Source: Clostridium jeddahitimonense (GTDB lineage: Bacteria > Bacillota > Clostridia > Clostridiales > Clostridiaceae). From it: 64,000 bases of DNA. A model generated the notes under the pieces. It was not told the DNA's origin. It was given only the letters and a program-made list of their open reading frames with translations, and ran no database searches. Location of the stretch: the NCBI GenBank assembly GCA_000753455.2, contig LM994670.1, forward strand, positions 2,326,855 to 2,390,854, in the 5' to 3' direction. The translations under genes and the position numbers were made by a program. Shown piece after piece: positions 55,396-64,000 of the stretch; the stretch's first letter is position 1, and each line of letters begins with the position of its first letter.

Positions 55396-56100
55396 ATGGA
55401 TATCTTCACTAATAATATATTTTTTGGACTTTTTGTGTCTTTAATAGCTTTTGAAGTTGGATTAATAATTTACAGAAAAACCAAACTTCCTCTTTTTAAT
55501 CCTCTTCTAATAGCTATTATTATTGTTGTAGGATTTTTAAAATTATTTAATATTGACTTTGATACCTACAATGAAAGTGGTAAATTTATTAATATGTTTT
55601 TAGGACCTGCAACTATTGTTCTTGCTGTTCCCTTATATAAGCAATTCGAACTATTAAAGAAAAACTTTTTACCTATACTTCTTGGTATCACTATAGGTAG
55701 TTTGGTAGGTATATTATCAATTATATCTATATCTATTTTTCTAAAGCTAGATAACCTTATAACAATATCATTATTATCAAAGTCGGTTACAACTCCTATT
55801 GGAATTGAAATTACAAATCAATTAGGTGGATTGGCACCAGTTACTGTTCTTGCAATAATACTTTCTGGTATAGTAGGGGCAATAGTAGCTCCTCCAGTTT
55901 GTAAGGTATTTAAAATAACTAATCCTGTGGCTATTGGAGTTGGAATTGGTACCTCTTCACATGCTGTTGGGACATCAAAAGCTTTTGAAATGGGAGAAAC
56001 CGAAGGAGCTATGAGCTCATTATCAATTGGAATTGCAGGTGTAATAACTGTTTTTCTAGCTCCTCTATGTTATAATTTACTAGCTAACTTTATAAAGTAA
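55396..56100 (+). CDS. lrgB: LrgB-family membrane protein
   Basis: 234 residues with about seven membrane segments. Typical blocks are FLGPATIVLAVPLYKQFELL near 69, SLLSKSVTTPIGIEITNQLG near 125 and VGIGTSSHAVGTSKAFEMGE near 182, the last being the family hallmark. It forms a functional unit with the preceding LrgA protein. A bidirectional terminator directly follows. Confidence 0.93.
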   Translation: MDIFTNNIFFGLFVSLIAFEVGLIIYRKTKLPLFNPLLIAIIIVVGFLKLFNIDFDTYNESGKFINMFLGPATIVLAVPLYKQFELLKKNFLPILLGITIGSLVGILSIISISIFLKLDNLITISLLSKSVTTPIGIEITNQLGGLAPVTVLAIILSGIVGAIVAPPVCKVFKITNPVAIGVGIGTSSHAVGTSKAFEMGETEGAMSSLSIGIAGVITVFLAPLCYNLLANFIK

Positions 56101-56150
56101 AAAAAAAGTTTCAAGCTTAGATTAATAATCTATAACTTGAAACTTTTTTT
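56101..56150. terminator. Bidirectional terminator between lrgB and topB
   Basis: AAAAAAAGTTTCAAG (56101-56115) pairs perfectly with CTTGAAACTTTTTTT (56136-56150), giving a T-run on both strands. A weaker inner pairing (TTAGATT/AATCTATAA) shortens the loop. It overlaps the topB stop codon by 2 bases. Confidence 0.9.
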
Positions 56151-58110
56151 ATTTTGTATATACCTCTTTAACTTTATTAACTTCTCTTAAAAGCATTCCC
56201 ATATTAGTATTTTGTAATACCTTTTGTGTATTCTTTTTTGTATATGTTTCTAACTTAGTCATAAACTCTTCCGGCTTTATTTCTTCATCATTAACAAGCT
56301 TTAATCCCTTTTCCCAAGATGCAGTTAATGATGGATTTAATAAAGACGGAATCGATATTCTTATAGATTCATATATCATTTCACCTAATTCAGTAGGTGT
56401 AAGTATCTGTGTTTTTTTATTTGAAGTTATGTAGTCTATGTTAATTAACTTTTTTAATATTTCAGCTCTAGTTGCCGAAGTACCTATCCCAGCTCCCTTT
56501 ATATGCTCTCTTAACTCTTCATCTTCTATAAGTTTACCTGCATTTTCCATGGCAATAATCATAGAACCAGTAGTATATCTTTTGGGAGGAGTAGTTTCAC
56601 CTTCTTTTATTTCAAGCTCATCAATAACAACTTTATTTCCCTTTCTTATGTTTTCCGGAAAATCATCTCCACTCTCTTCCTTCTCACCTTCAATAATATC
56701 AAGATATCCCCTATCTACACATACTTTTTTACTTAAAGTAAAGTTTTCTATATCAATACCTATAATTACATTCATTTTACTATATTGAGCTGATGGATAA
56801 AATATTGCTAAAAATCTTCTCAAAATTATACTGTATATTTTTCTTTCTAGCTCGCTTAGCTTTCCAATAACTTCTCTCCCTTCTCCAGTTGGGATAATAG
56901 CATAGTGATCCGTAATCTTAGAATCATCAACATACTTGCTTTTTAAAATTGATTTTGCTTTATCTTCTGAAATTATCATTTGAGCTGCATCTTGTAGTAC
57001 CTTACCAATTGGTAAGTTTGTTAATTTACTCAAATTTTTCGTTATGTCCTTTGCTACAGCCGTAGATAATACTCTAGCATCGGTTCTTGGATATGTAACC
57101 ATCTTTTTTTCATAAAGCATCTGAACATACTTTAATGTTTCATCCGGACTTATCTTAAATCTTTTGGTGCATTCATTTTGCAATTCTGCTAGGTTAAATA
57201 GCAATGGTGGATTCTTCTTTTCTTTTGTCTTTTTAACTTCCTTAATAATTCCATGACCTACATCTCTTAATTCTTGCATTAAGCTTTCAGCGTCTTCTCG
57301 TTTTCTAAATCCACTTTCATTATAGAGCTTAGGAGAATCTAAATATCTTGATCCTTCTAACACCTTCCACTCACCTTTTATTATACTTTCTTCACTTTCT
57401 CTACTAAAAGAACCTACTATTTTAAAGAATGAAGTTTTCTTAAAATCTCTTATTTCTCTTTCTCTATCCACAACCATTCCTAAAACACATGTCATAACAC
57501 GGCCCACCGCTATTACAACATTCTTATCTTTTTTCAAGGAACTTGCTAGTGCTTTTCCATAGGTTAAAGTTAATAGTCTTGAGAAATTAATACCAAAGAT
57601 ATAGTCTTCTTTTGCTCTTAAGTAAGCAGAATGTGCTAAAGAATCATAGTAAGATAAATCCTTTGCCTCTTTAATTCCTCTTTTTATTTCCTCTTCTGTT
57701 TGAGAATCAATCCAAACTCTTTTTTTGATCTTATTTGGCTTTCCTGCCATATCATCTACTAATCTATATATATACTCCCCTTCTCTCCCTGAGTCAGTAC
57801 AAACATAAATAGTATCTACATCTTCCCTGTTCATAAGTGATGATACTACATTAAATTGACCACTTGCTGATTGAATTACCTGATATTTATATTCCTCTGG
57901 CAAAAAAGGTAAATCTCTTAAATTCCAATATTTTAATTTTTCATTATATGCTTCTGGGTAGCTCATTGTAACCATATGTCCCACACACCAAGTAAATATG
58001 CTATTTTCCCCTTCTATATAGCCATTATTTCTTCTACCATTTACTTTTAATAACTTTACAAAATCCATTGCTACAGATGGTTTTTCAGCTATAAATAATG
58101 TTTTTCCCAT
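56149..58110 (-). CDS. topB: DNA topoisomerase III
   Basis: 653 residues from the ATG at 58110 (AAGGAATG upstream); the longer frame to 58152 begins without a site. The TOPRIM domain has TLFIAEKPSVAMDF and VCTDSGREGEYIYR. The active-site tyrosine lies in KMVTYPRTDARVLS, and IGTSATRAEILKKLI is near the end of the catalytic core. It is a type IA topoisomerase that decatenates DNA with single-strand gaps. No zinc-finger C-terminal extension is present, normal for this size. Confidence 0.95.
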   Translation of the reverse strand: MGKTLFIAEKPSVAMDFVKLLKVNGRRNNGYIEGENSIFTWCVGHMVTMSYPEAYNEKLKYWNLRDLPFLPEEYKYQVIQSASGQFNVVSSLMNREDVDTIYVCTDSGREGEYIYRLVDDMAGKPNKIKKRVWIDSQTEEEIKRGIKEAKDLSYYDSLAHSAYLRAKEDYIFGINFSRLLTLTYGKALASSLKKDKNVVIAVGRVMTCVLGMVVDREREIRDFKKTSFFKIVGSFSRESEESIIKGEWKVLEGSRYLDSPKLYNESGFRKREDAESLMQELRDVGHGIIKEVKKTKEKKNPPLLFNLAELQNECTKRFKISPDETLKYVQMLYEKKMVTYPRTDARVLSTAVAKDITKNLSKLTNLPIGKVLQDAAQMIISEDKAKSILKSKYVDDSKITDHYAIIPTGEGREVIGKLSELERKIYSIILRRFLAIFYPSAQYSKMNVIIGIDIENFTLSKKVCVDRGYLDIIEGEKEESGDDFPENIRKGNKVVIDELEIKEGETTPPKRYTTGSMIIAMENAGKLIEDEELREHIKGAGIGTSATRAEILKKLINIDYITSNKKTQILTPTELGEMIYESIRISIPSLLNPSLTASWEKGLKLVNDEEIKPEEFMTKLETYTKKNTQKVLQNTNMGMLLREVNKVKEVYTK

Positions 58111-58139
58111 AATCACATTCCTTACTTTTTCTAAAATAA

Positions 58140-58166
58140 AATAGACTTCCATAAAGAAAGCCTATT
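58140..58166 (-). terminator. Possible terminator after the TspO gene
   Basis: AATAGACTTCC (58140-58150) pairs, with two mismatches, with GAAAGCCTATT (58156-58166), and the minus strand then reads TTATTTT. It lies about 20 bases past the TspO stop and just before topB. Confidence 0.45.
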
Positions 58167-58186
58167 ACATTATACTATATTTTTTT

Positions 58187-58801
58187 CTACATTTCATTAA
58201 ACATCCAAATAAAAAATGTTAACATAGAGGCAAAAGATACCCATAAAATATACGGAATCATAAGTGCTCCAGCTATTTTGTCCACCTTAAAGAATTTAAT
58301 AGTTGTTAAAATAATTAAAATCACGAGTACTATTATTAAAATAAATGAAATTCCATAAAGCCTAAAATTAAAGAATATTATACTCCATAAAAAATTTATA
58401 GATAACTGTATTAAGTAGTAAAAATATGCGCCTTTATCATCCCTTCCTGATTTATTATTCATATAAATTCTATAAGCTGCTATTCCCATTAATATATATA
58501 AGATTGTCCACACTATGGGAAATATAATTGCAGGTGGCGTAAATATAGGTTTCTTCAAATTATTATAGACTATCATACTATTCCTAGTTAAAAAACCTAT
58601 TAATAATCCTCCACCTAATGCCAATAAAATATTTTTTATTAAAGCTACAAGATTAAACTTATTATTAATCTTAAAAATTCTTCCTAATATATTTCCTTTT
58701 TCTTTTTTCTTCATTTTCTTTGCTACTTTTTTTTGTTGCTTGTCTATTTTATTACTAATATTCTTTTTATTTTTAATATCTTTACTTTCTTTTTTTCTCA
58801 T
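58187..58801 (-). CDS. TspO/MBR-family protein with a lysine-rich N-terminal extension
   Basis: 204 residues; a usual TspO has about 155. The last 150 are the five-helix TspO fold, with KPIFTPPAIIFPIVWTILYI near 89, ILMGIAAYRIY following, and NFLWSIIFFNF near 143. The first 45 residues are almost only Lys, Asn, Glu and Ile (KNISNKIDKQQKKVAKKMKK). AAGAGGTG precedes the ATG at 58801, which supports the long start. TspO proteins bind porphyrins and related ligands in the membrane. Confidence 0.88.
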   Translation of the reverse strand: MRKKESKDIKNKKNISNKIDKQQKKVAKKMKKKEKGNILGRIFKINNKFNLVALIKNILLALGGGLLIGFLTRNSMIVYNNLKKPIFTPPAIIFPIVWTILYILMGIAAYRIYMNNKSGRDDKGAYFYYLIQLSINFLWSIIFFNFRLYGISFILIIVLVILIILTTIKFFKVDKIAGALMIPYILWVSFASMLTFFIWMFNEM

Positions 58802-58912
58802 AAAACACCTCTTGTATATTTTTCAATATACTATATGTTTTATAATGTTAATTTATACATAACAATAACTTGATATATAAAATTACTATTGTAAATAATT
58901 ATATATGTGTGT

Positions 58913-60949
58913 TCAGAAATATATATCAGAAAACTCTATATCAGCTTGCCTTTTCAGATCATTTATATTCAAATTCCAATTACTATCTCCATCTTGTCCA
59001 CTCTTATCTATAGGCATAATAATCTCAAAAATATTTTGTCCATCTTTATAGTTAAAGCTTATATTTCCACTATTATGCTCAACTAATTTTTTTGTTATAA
59101 AAAGCCCCAATCCACTCCCCTCTGCATCTCTAGTTAAGTAGTTTTCACATTTAGAAAACTTTTTAAACATATTTTTTATTCTCTCTTTAGATATTTCCCT
59201 ACTTTTATATTCAACATTTATTTTCACTTTATCATTTTTTGCTTTAGCGGATATAAAAATTATTTCATTCTCCTCTCCATATTTTAAAGAATTAGAAATA
59301 ATGTTAAAAAATATTCTGTTTATACTCTCAGAATTTGCATATATATATATTTCTTCTTGAAAAGGATCAAATACTAATTTGCAATTTTTCTTAACAACAT
59401 ATTGGCTAGCAACCTCAGCAATATTATCTATTATAGTAACAATATTTATTTTACTTTTAGGAATATGTAAATACCCTTCTGTAATCTTATTAGTATCAAT
59501 AAAGTTATTAATAGTTCTTATTAGTCTATTGCAATTTTGTTTTATTATAATATTATTTCTTTTTATAACATCAAATTTATTATCATCTAAAATTTTTTCA
59601 TTTAGTTGTAATGCGGAAGAGATAATATTAATTGGAGTCCTTAATTCATGAGAAATATTAGAGTAAAACTCATCTTTTACTTCTTCATCTTCTAAATATA
59701 AACTATATTCTTTTTCAAGTTGTAAACTTCTTATTAAATAATCATTACTTTTAATAACAACAACTTTAACATCATCCTTTATTGGAATTAACTCTATTTC
59801 AACTTGTCTTTCTTTTCCAATTTCATCTGTAACTATTATATTCCGCTTAAATCCTAATTCTAATTCTTTCTTACTTATATCATCTTTAATTATAAAATCT
59901 AAGAAATTCATCATAAATAATTCCTTAAGATTTACTTCTAGTAAACTTCTAAAGTATTGGGTTGCTTCACTATTCGAATATATTAACATGCTATTTTGGA
60001 ATATAAGCATTCCATCTGGTAAATTATCTAATATATTCAAAGTTTTATTTATACTTAGCTTTGTTTTACTTTTTAACTCTTCTAAAATACTTTCTTTTTT
60101 AGTAAGATTTATATTAAATTCTTTGTTTATATTTATTTCTCCTTGTATCTTATTCATTTCTTGTTCTTCTGATAATTTTCTTATCTCTATTTCGAAATTA
60201 GTAAATACATATATATGTATAAATAATCGTACGCTACATTGAATATATACAAGATTAATATCTAAATTATTAATGGTAACTATATACCAAATATTGGCTA
60301 ATAACAATAATACGTCATAAATTATTATTTTTTTTGTTATTCTAATTTTATATTGATTTTTCGCTTTACTTATTGAAAAAATCGTAAATATCAATAACCC
60401 TATATATACTAATATGTAAATTAATATATATGTGGTATTTAAACCAATCTTATAATTATTTAAATTTAATTCTATAAAAATATATAAAAATGCCGATATA
60501 AAAAAATAAGTATAATCAATCCTGCTTAATTTCACTTTATTTTTATAGAAATATATAAATATCGTAATTATTATAATCTTATAAATATTCACAGCATATA
60601 TATTCTGTAATTTAAGACTTATTAATATGTCTACAATTTCCTTTTTCCCTTCCCTTATAATATTCGTAGGTTCTCCAATATGCATCCAAAGAAAAAATGC
60701 TATATATAAATGTCCCCATAAAAGATATTTTAAATATCCTTTATTATCATCAATATCTTTTATGCACATTACTATAATTAGAGCTATTCCAACTATACCT
60801 ATATATACATCAACAAACAAACCATAACCTAAGATATTGTCACTTATAAAGTATAAAATACTCTCTATTAAAAATACCATTATACTTAATCTCAAAACTT
60901 TAGATTCCATATCTATCTTTAGTACTTTTTCTTTCATTATTCCTCTCAT
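58913..60949 (-). CDS. Membrane sensor histidine kinase (MASE3-like, PAS, HisKA, HATPase)
   Basis: Up to 678 residues; an alternative start is the ATG at 60937. About eight membrane segments (residues 20-250) resemble the MASE3 sensor module. A PAS-like domain has LDNLPDGMLIFQNSMLIYSN. The phospho-accepting His is in NISHELRTPINIISSAL near 437. The HATPase has NIISNSLKYGEENEI and GSGLGLFITKKLVEHNSG. It starts 3 bases after the upstream kinase ends. No response regulator is nearby. Confidence 0.9.
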   Translation of the reverse strand: MRGIMKEKVLKIDMESKVLRLSIMVFLIESILYFISDNILGYGLFVDVYIGIVGIALIIVMCIKDIDDNKGYLKYLLWGHLYIAFFLWMHIGEPTNIIREGKKEIVDILISLKLQNIYAVNIYKIIIITIFIYFYKNKVKLSRIDYTYFFISAFLYIFIELNLNNYKIGLNTTYILIYILVYIGLLIFTIFSISKAKNQYKIRITKKIIIYDVLLLLANIWYIVTINNLDINLVYIQCSVRLFIHIYVFTNFEIEIRKLSEEQEMNKIQGEININKEFNINLTKKESILEELKSKTKLSINKTLNILDNLPDGMLIFQNSMLIYSNSEATQYFRSLLEVNLKELFMMNFLDFIIKDDISKKELELGFKRNIIVTDEIGKERQVEIELIPIKDDVKVVVIKSNDYLIRSLQLEKEYSLYLEDEEVKDEFYSNISHELRTPINIISSALQLNEKILDDNKFDVIKRNNIIIKQNCNRLIRTINNFIDTNKITEGYLHIPKSKINIVTIIDNIAEVASQYVVKKNCKLVFDPFQEEIYIYANSESINRIFFNIISNSLKYGEENEIIFISAKAKNDKVKINVEYKSREISKERIKNMFKKFSKCENYLTRDAEGSGLGLFITKKLVEHNSGNISFNYKDGQNIFEIIMPIDKSGQDGDSNWNLNINDLKRQADIEFSDIYF

Positions 60950-60952
60950 ACC

Positions 60953-62863
60953 TTATTCCTTCTTAAAAGTTAAAGTAAACTTACTACCCTTTCCTAATTC
61001 AGTATCAACTTCTATAGTAGCTCCTTGAAGTTTAAGTAAATTATATACAACAAATAAACCTATCCCAGTACCTTTATTTATACCACTTTCCTCTTGCTCT
61101 TCCATAGAATACATATCAAAAGCTTGTTCAACAAACTCTTTACTCATTCCAATTCCCTTATCTATTATTTCTATCAATAAATAATCTCTTTTATTTATAA
61201 TGTTTACATTAATTATGCTTTTCTCTTTAGAATATTTTATTGCATTAGATAATAAATTAACTATTATACGCTCAGTAAACTCTTTATCAAAATTTATAAA
61301 AATTTCTTCTTCTTCAGTATCAAAAACTATTCCTACATTTTTAACTTTAGCAAAATCAATTATATAGTTAACAGTTTCTTCAACGAAATATACAATATTA
61401 TCATTTACTAAATTAGATGCTAAGGTTTTTTCAGCTATTCGACTAATATCAATTAGGTTATTTGTAAGTCTTGTAAGATATAAACAATTATCCTTACATG
61501 TATTATTGTATTTTTCAATAAGCTCTTTATTTTTATAGTCTACGTACATATTTTCTAATTGAATTGCAGAATATATAACACCTATCGGCGTTTTTAAATC
61601 ATGTGATATATTAGATAGAAAATTATTTTTCATTAACTCATTTTCTCTTCTTCTATTTAATTCTCCCTTTATTCTATCTATATTTTCTCTTTCAGTCATA
61701 TCATTAAAAATTAATACTACCTCATATTCACTAAATACCACATAATTTATATCGAATATTTTCGTTTGCCCATTAATTTCTCTATATCCAATTATATGGC
61801 CATTATTATTTGCCATACTATATTTATCAATATAGTCAAACTTAAACAAATTATCTATTTTTTGATTTATTACATCTCTAAAAGCCTTAATTTCACAAGC
61901 TTTAATAAACGTATCATTAACATATATCAGTCTATTATTTTCCTTATTCATTATTGCAATAGGTATAGTTATAAATCTCATAAAATCATTGTAAAGACGA
62001 TTTAACGCAAGTAATTTTTCCTTTTTAAGTTCTAACTTTTCATTTTTTTCTAATATAGATTTATTTTTTATCTCAAGTTCAAAGTTCTTTCTATACTGAT
62101 TTCTAAAATAGACAATATTATTAAATCTATTTAAGTTATATAAATATACTACTAAAAATAAATTAACCATAATTATTTTTATAAGATTTATATAATATGC
62201 AATTGTTATATAATTAATAAGCAACGCCACTACATCCATAATTAAAAGTGTAACAATTATATATTTACAAACATTAACTTCATTACCTCTCCTTAAACCA
62301 TATTTTTTAAATCGTATATATATTATTAATAGGTATATTATAGAAATTATATATATACTCTTATATCCGTCCGATATTGTAATATTATTCAAACTGTAAT
62401 TGTAATTGAGGGTAAATATATAAATCATAACTATAAAATATAGTAAAAACCCTATACTTATTTCATACTTATCTTCTTTATTAGACCTTGTTAAAATCAA
62501 ATAAGGAATTAATGTTGTATATACCGTTGCATCTAATAAAATCCCATTATTCAAACTAAAATAGACAACCTTATCTATAATACTTTCTCCATTACTAACC
62601 ATAATTCCCATATAATATAATAATAGAAATATTAGGTGCATTTTTATTAAAATAAAATTCTTTTGTTGAAATTTCGAATAACTTATAAACATATAGGTGC
62701 ACATATATGTTGTTGCTGATAAAACTATAATAGATATACTAATATCACATTTTAATATGTAAAAAAACATAAAACAAACTACCATTATTAAGCAATATAT
62801 GTTTAATAATTTATGAAAAACCTTCTTATCTATATATACAAATTCAATCATATCATTTGACAA
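60953..62863 (-). CDS. Membrane sensor histidine kinase (MASE3-like, PAS, HisKA, HATPase)
   Basis: 636 residues, same layout as its neighbour: about eight membrane segments (20-245), a PAS domain (MNKENNRLIYVNDTFIKACE), the His in NISHDLKTPIGVIYSAIQ near 422, and HATPase blocks NLLSNAIKYSKEKS, IIDKGIGMS and GTGIGLFVVYNLLKLQGA. It is the first gene of the two-kinase unit. In clostridia, orphan kinases of this kind are among those that phosphorylate Spo0A; that role here is only an inference. Confidence 0.9.
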   Translation of the reverse strand: MSNDMIEFVYIDKKVFHKLLNIYCLIMVVCFMFFYILKCDISISIIVLSATTYMCTYMFISYSKFQQKNFILIKMHLIFLLLYYMGIMVSNGESIIDKVVYFSLNNGILLDATVYTTLIPYLILTRSNKEDKYEISIGFLLYFIVMIYIFTLNYNYSLNNITISDGYKSIYIISIIYLLIIYIRFKKYGLRRGNEVNVCKYIIVTLLIMDVVALLINYITIAYYINLIKIIMVNLFLVVYLYNLNRFNNIVYFRNQYRKNFELEIKNKSILEKNEKLELKKEKLLALNRLYNDFMRFITIPIAIMNKENNRLIYVNDTFIKACEIKAFRDVINQKIDNLFKFDYIDKYSMANNNGHIIGYREINGQTKIFDINYVVFSEYEVVLIFNDMTERENIDRIKGELNRRRENELMKNNFLSNISHDLKTPIGVIYSAIQLENMYVDYKNKELIEKYNNTCKDNCLYLTRLTNNLIDISRIAEKTLASNLVNDNIVYFVEETVNYIIDFAKVKNVGIVFDTEEEEIFINFDKEFTERIIVNLLSNAIKYSKEKSIINVNIINKRDYLLIEIIDKGIGMSKEFVEQAFDMYSMEEQEESGINKGTGIGLFVVYNLLKLQGATIEVDTELGKGSKFTLTFKKE

Positions 62864-63007
62864 ATTTCTTCACCTCTTTCTATCATTTTACATTATTTTC
62901 ATTTATTTGTGAATATTCCATTTAATATTAGATAAAACTTTACTTTATTTAGTCTATAAGAATGCTAAATTTATCACTTACTTTTATATTTAAATTCAAA
63001 GATACGT

Positions 63008-63035
63008 TTGTATAAATTAAAGTTTATGATATACT
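63008..63035 (+). promoter_or_regulatory. Promoter candidate for murT
   Basis: TTGTAT, a 16-base spacer and TATACT (63030-63035), with TG one base before the -10 hexamer (TGATATACT). It lies about 80 bases before the murT start, in the divergent gap from the histidine kinases. Confidence 0.55.
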
Positions 63036-63116
63036 ATTGATGTTATTATTAAATCAAAATAAAGTTGTTTAATTACTTTGTTTTTGGGTAATAATGTTAA
63101 ATAAATTATTTAGGCG

Positions 63117-64000
63117 GTGAGCAAAATTAGTATTAAATCAATAATTAGTATTTTAGCAACTAAATTTACAATCTTCCTTACTAAAACCATTTTAAAAGGT
63201 GGAACAACTTTCCCAGGTAAAGTTGCATTAAAATTAGATAAGAATATTCTAGGTAAGGTTGCTTCTGGATATAATGTAATCCTTGTTACAGGTACAAATG
63301 GAAAAACAACAACTACAAGTATGATTTATAATATACTGAAAGAAAAAGGCTTTTCAGTTATTACAAATAATACAGGTGCAAATCTTTATTCTGGTATAGT
63401 TACTACCTTTGTAGATAATTATAAGTTTTCAGATAAAAATCATGAAAAGTTTGCAGTAATTGAAGTTGATGAAGCTAATGTAAAATTTATAACTAAAAAG
63501 ATTACTCCAAATATAATCACGGTTACAAATTTATTTAGAGATCAACTTGATAGGTATGGAGAAGTATATACTACCCTTACTAAAATTTTAGAAGGTGTTC
63601 ATAGTGTACCAACTTCAAAACTTATCTTAAACGGTGATGAATCATTACTTGGTAAACTTGATATTAAAAATCCAGTAGTTTTTTATGGTTTCAAAACAAA
63701 TATAAATGAAAATAAAACTATAGACATAAATGCTGACGCAAAATTCTGTAAGTTCTGTAAAACTCCATATAAATATAACTTTGTTACATATAATCACTTA
63801 GGTGACTATTACTGTACAGGCTGTGGTTATAAGCGTCCTGAAATATCATATGGGGTAGATGAGATTATAGATCTTACTTCTGAAAGTTCTACAGTAAAAA
63901 TTAATAATACTGAAATATTCCTTAGCCAATCTGGTGTATATAATATATATAATGCCCTTTGTGCTTATAGTATTGCTAAAGAACTTGGAGTAGATGATAT
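63117..64000 (+). CDS. murT: Lipid II isoglutaminyl synthase subunit MurT, partial
   Basis: The frame runs off the window. The Mur-ligase ATP site VTGTNGKTTTTSM is near residue 62, followed by TNNTGANLYSGI, EVDEANVKF and TNLFRDQLDRYGE. A Cys4 zinc ribbon (CKFC at about 208 and CTGC near 228) is specific to MurT. With GatD, normally encoded next, it amidates the D-Glu of lipid II. No ATG exists near the start. GTG at 63117 is used here; ATT at 63126 fits the AGGCGGTGA site better. Confidence 0.92.
   Translation, partial: MSKISIKSIISILATKFTIFLTKTILKGGTTFPGKVALKLDKNILGKVASGYNVILVTGTNGKTTTTSMIYNILKEKGFSVITNNTGANLYSGIVTTFVDNYKFSDKNHEKFAVIEVDEANVKFITKKITPNIITVTNLFRDQLDRYGEVYTTLTKILEGVHSVPTSKLILNGDESLLGKLDIKNPVVFYGFKTNINENKTIDINADAKFCKFCKTPYKYNFVTYNHLGDYYCTGCGYKRPEISYGVDEIIDLTSESSTVKINNTEIFLSQSGVYNIYNALCAYSIAKELGVDD

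Overview
The window is AT-rich, and the gene set is typical of a spore-forming Firmicute close to Clostridium. It carries YunB and BofC-like proteins, two GH25/LysM lysozymes, a ruvAB-queA-tgt-yajC cluster, an LPXTG surface protein, MurT, and strong AGGAGG-type ribosome-binding sites. Most genes are on the minus strand. No tRNA, rRNA, CRISPR array, transposase or prophage was seen.

Region 1 (1-9478, minus) is a B12 locus. cobC-cobU-cobS is followed by a cobalamin riboswitch with its own consensus promoter and an intrinsic terminator. Behind these come cobQ-cbiB-cobD-cobT and a BtuFCD-type corrinoid importer, whose ATPase runs off the window. The locus covers amidation, aminopropanol attachment, nucleotide-loop assembly and uptake. 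No corrin-ring genes are present here.

Region 2 (9.6-21.6 kb) is more accessory. It holds an M28 peptidase lipoprotein, an MFS exporter, a 58-residue small gene, a pair of membrane proteins resembling plant VTE5 (prenol kinase) and VTE6 (prenyl-phosphate kinase, DUF92), a 2052-residue wall-anchored protein joining lamin-tail, PHP phosphoesterase and 5'-nucleotidase modules, and a YibE/F membrane protein.

Region 3 (21.9-30 kb) contains ruvA-ruvB-queA-tgt-yajC-TIGR04086, then small unknown genes, a BofC-like protein and a five-LysM lysozyme.

Region 4 (30-42 kb) holds a GNAT acetyltransferase, a very short kinase-like protein, a probable endospore-appendage (Ena/DUF3992-like) subunit, YebC, a G5/VanY carboxypeptidase, YigZ, a MocR regulator, HflX with a JAMM-like N-terminal domain, a second LysM lysozyme, hpt and yunB.

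Region 5 (42-64 kb) holds a class A penicillin-binding protein, an AGCS symporter, a beta-lactamase-fold protein lacking the catalytic serine, phosphofructokinase, a TPR protein, an SsuABC-like importer, LrgAB, topoisomerase III, a TspO protein, two adjacent orphan-type histidine kinases and the start of murT.

The most unusual items are the VTE5/VTE6-like pair, the Ena-like protein, the minimal kinase-like protein, the serine-less beta-lactamase homologue, the JAMM-HflX fusion, the multi-enzyme wall protein, and two GCGAAGC-containing inverted-repeat elements lying between convergent genes. All family names come from reading motifs by eye; no database search was run.
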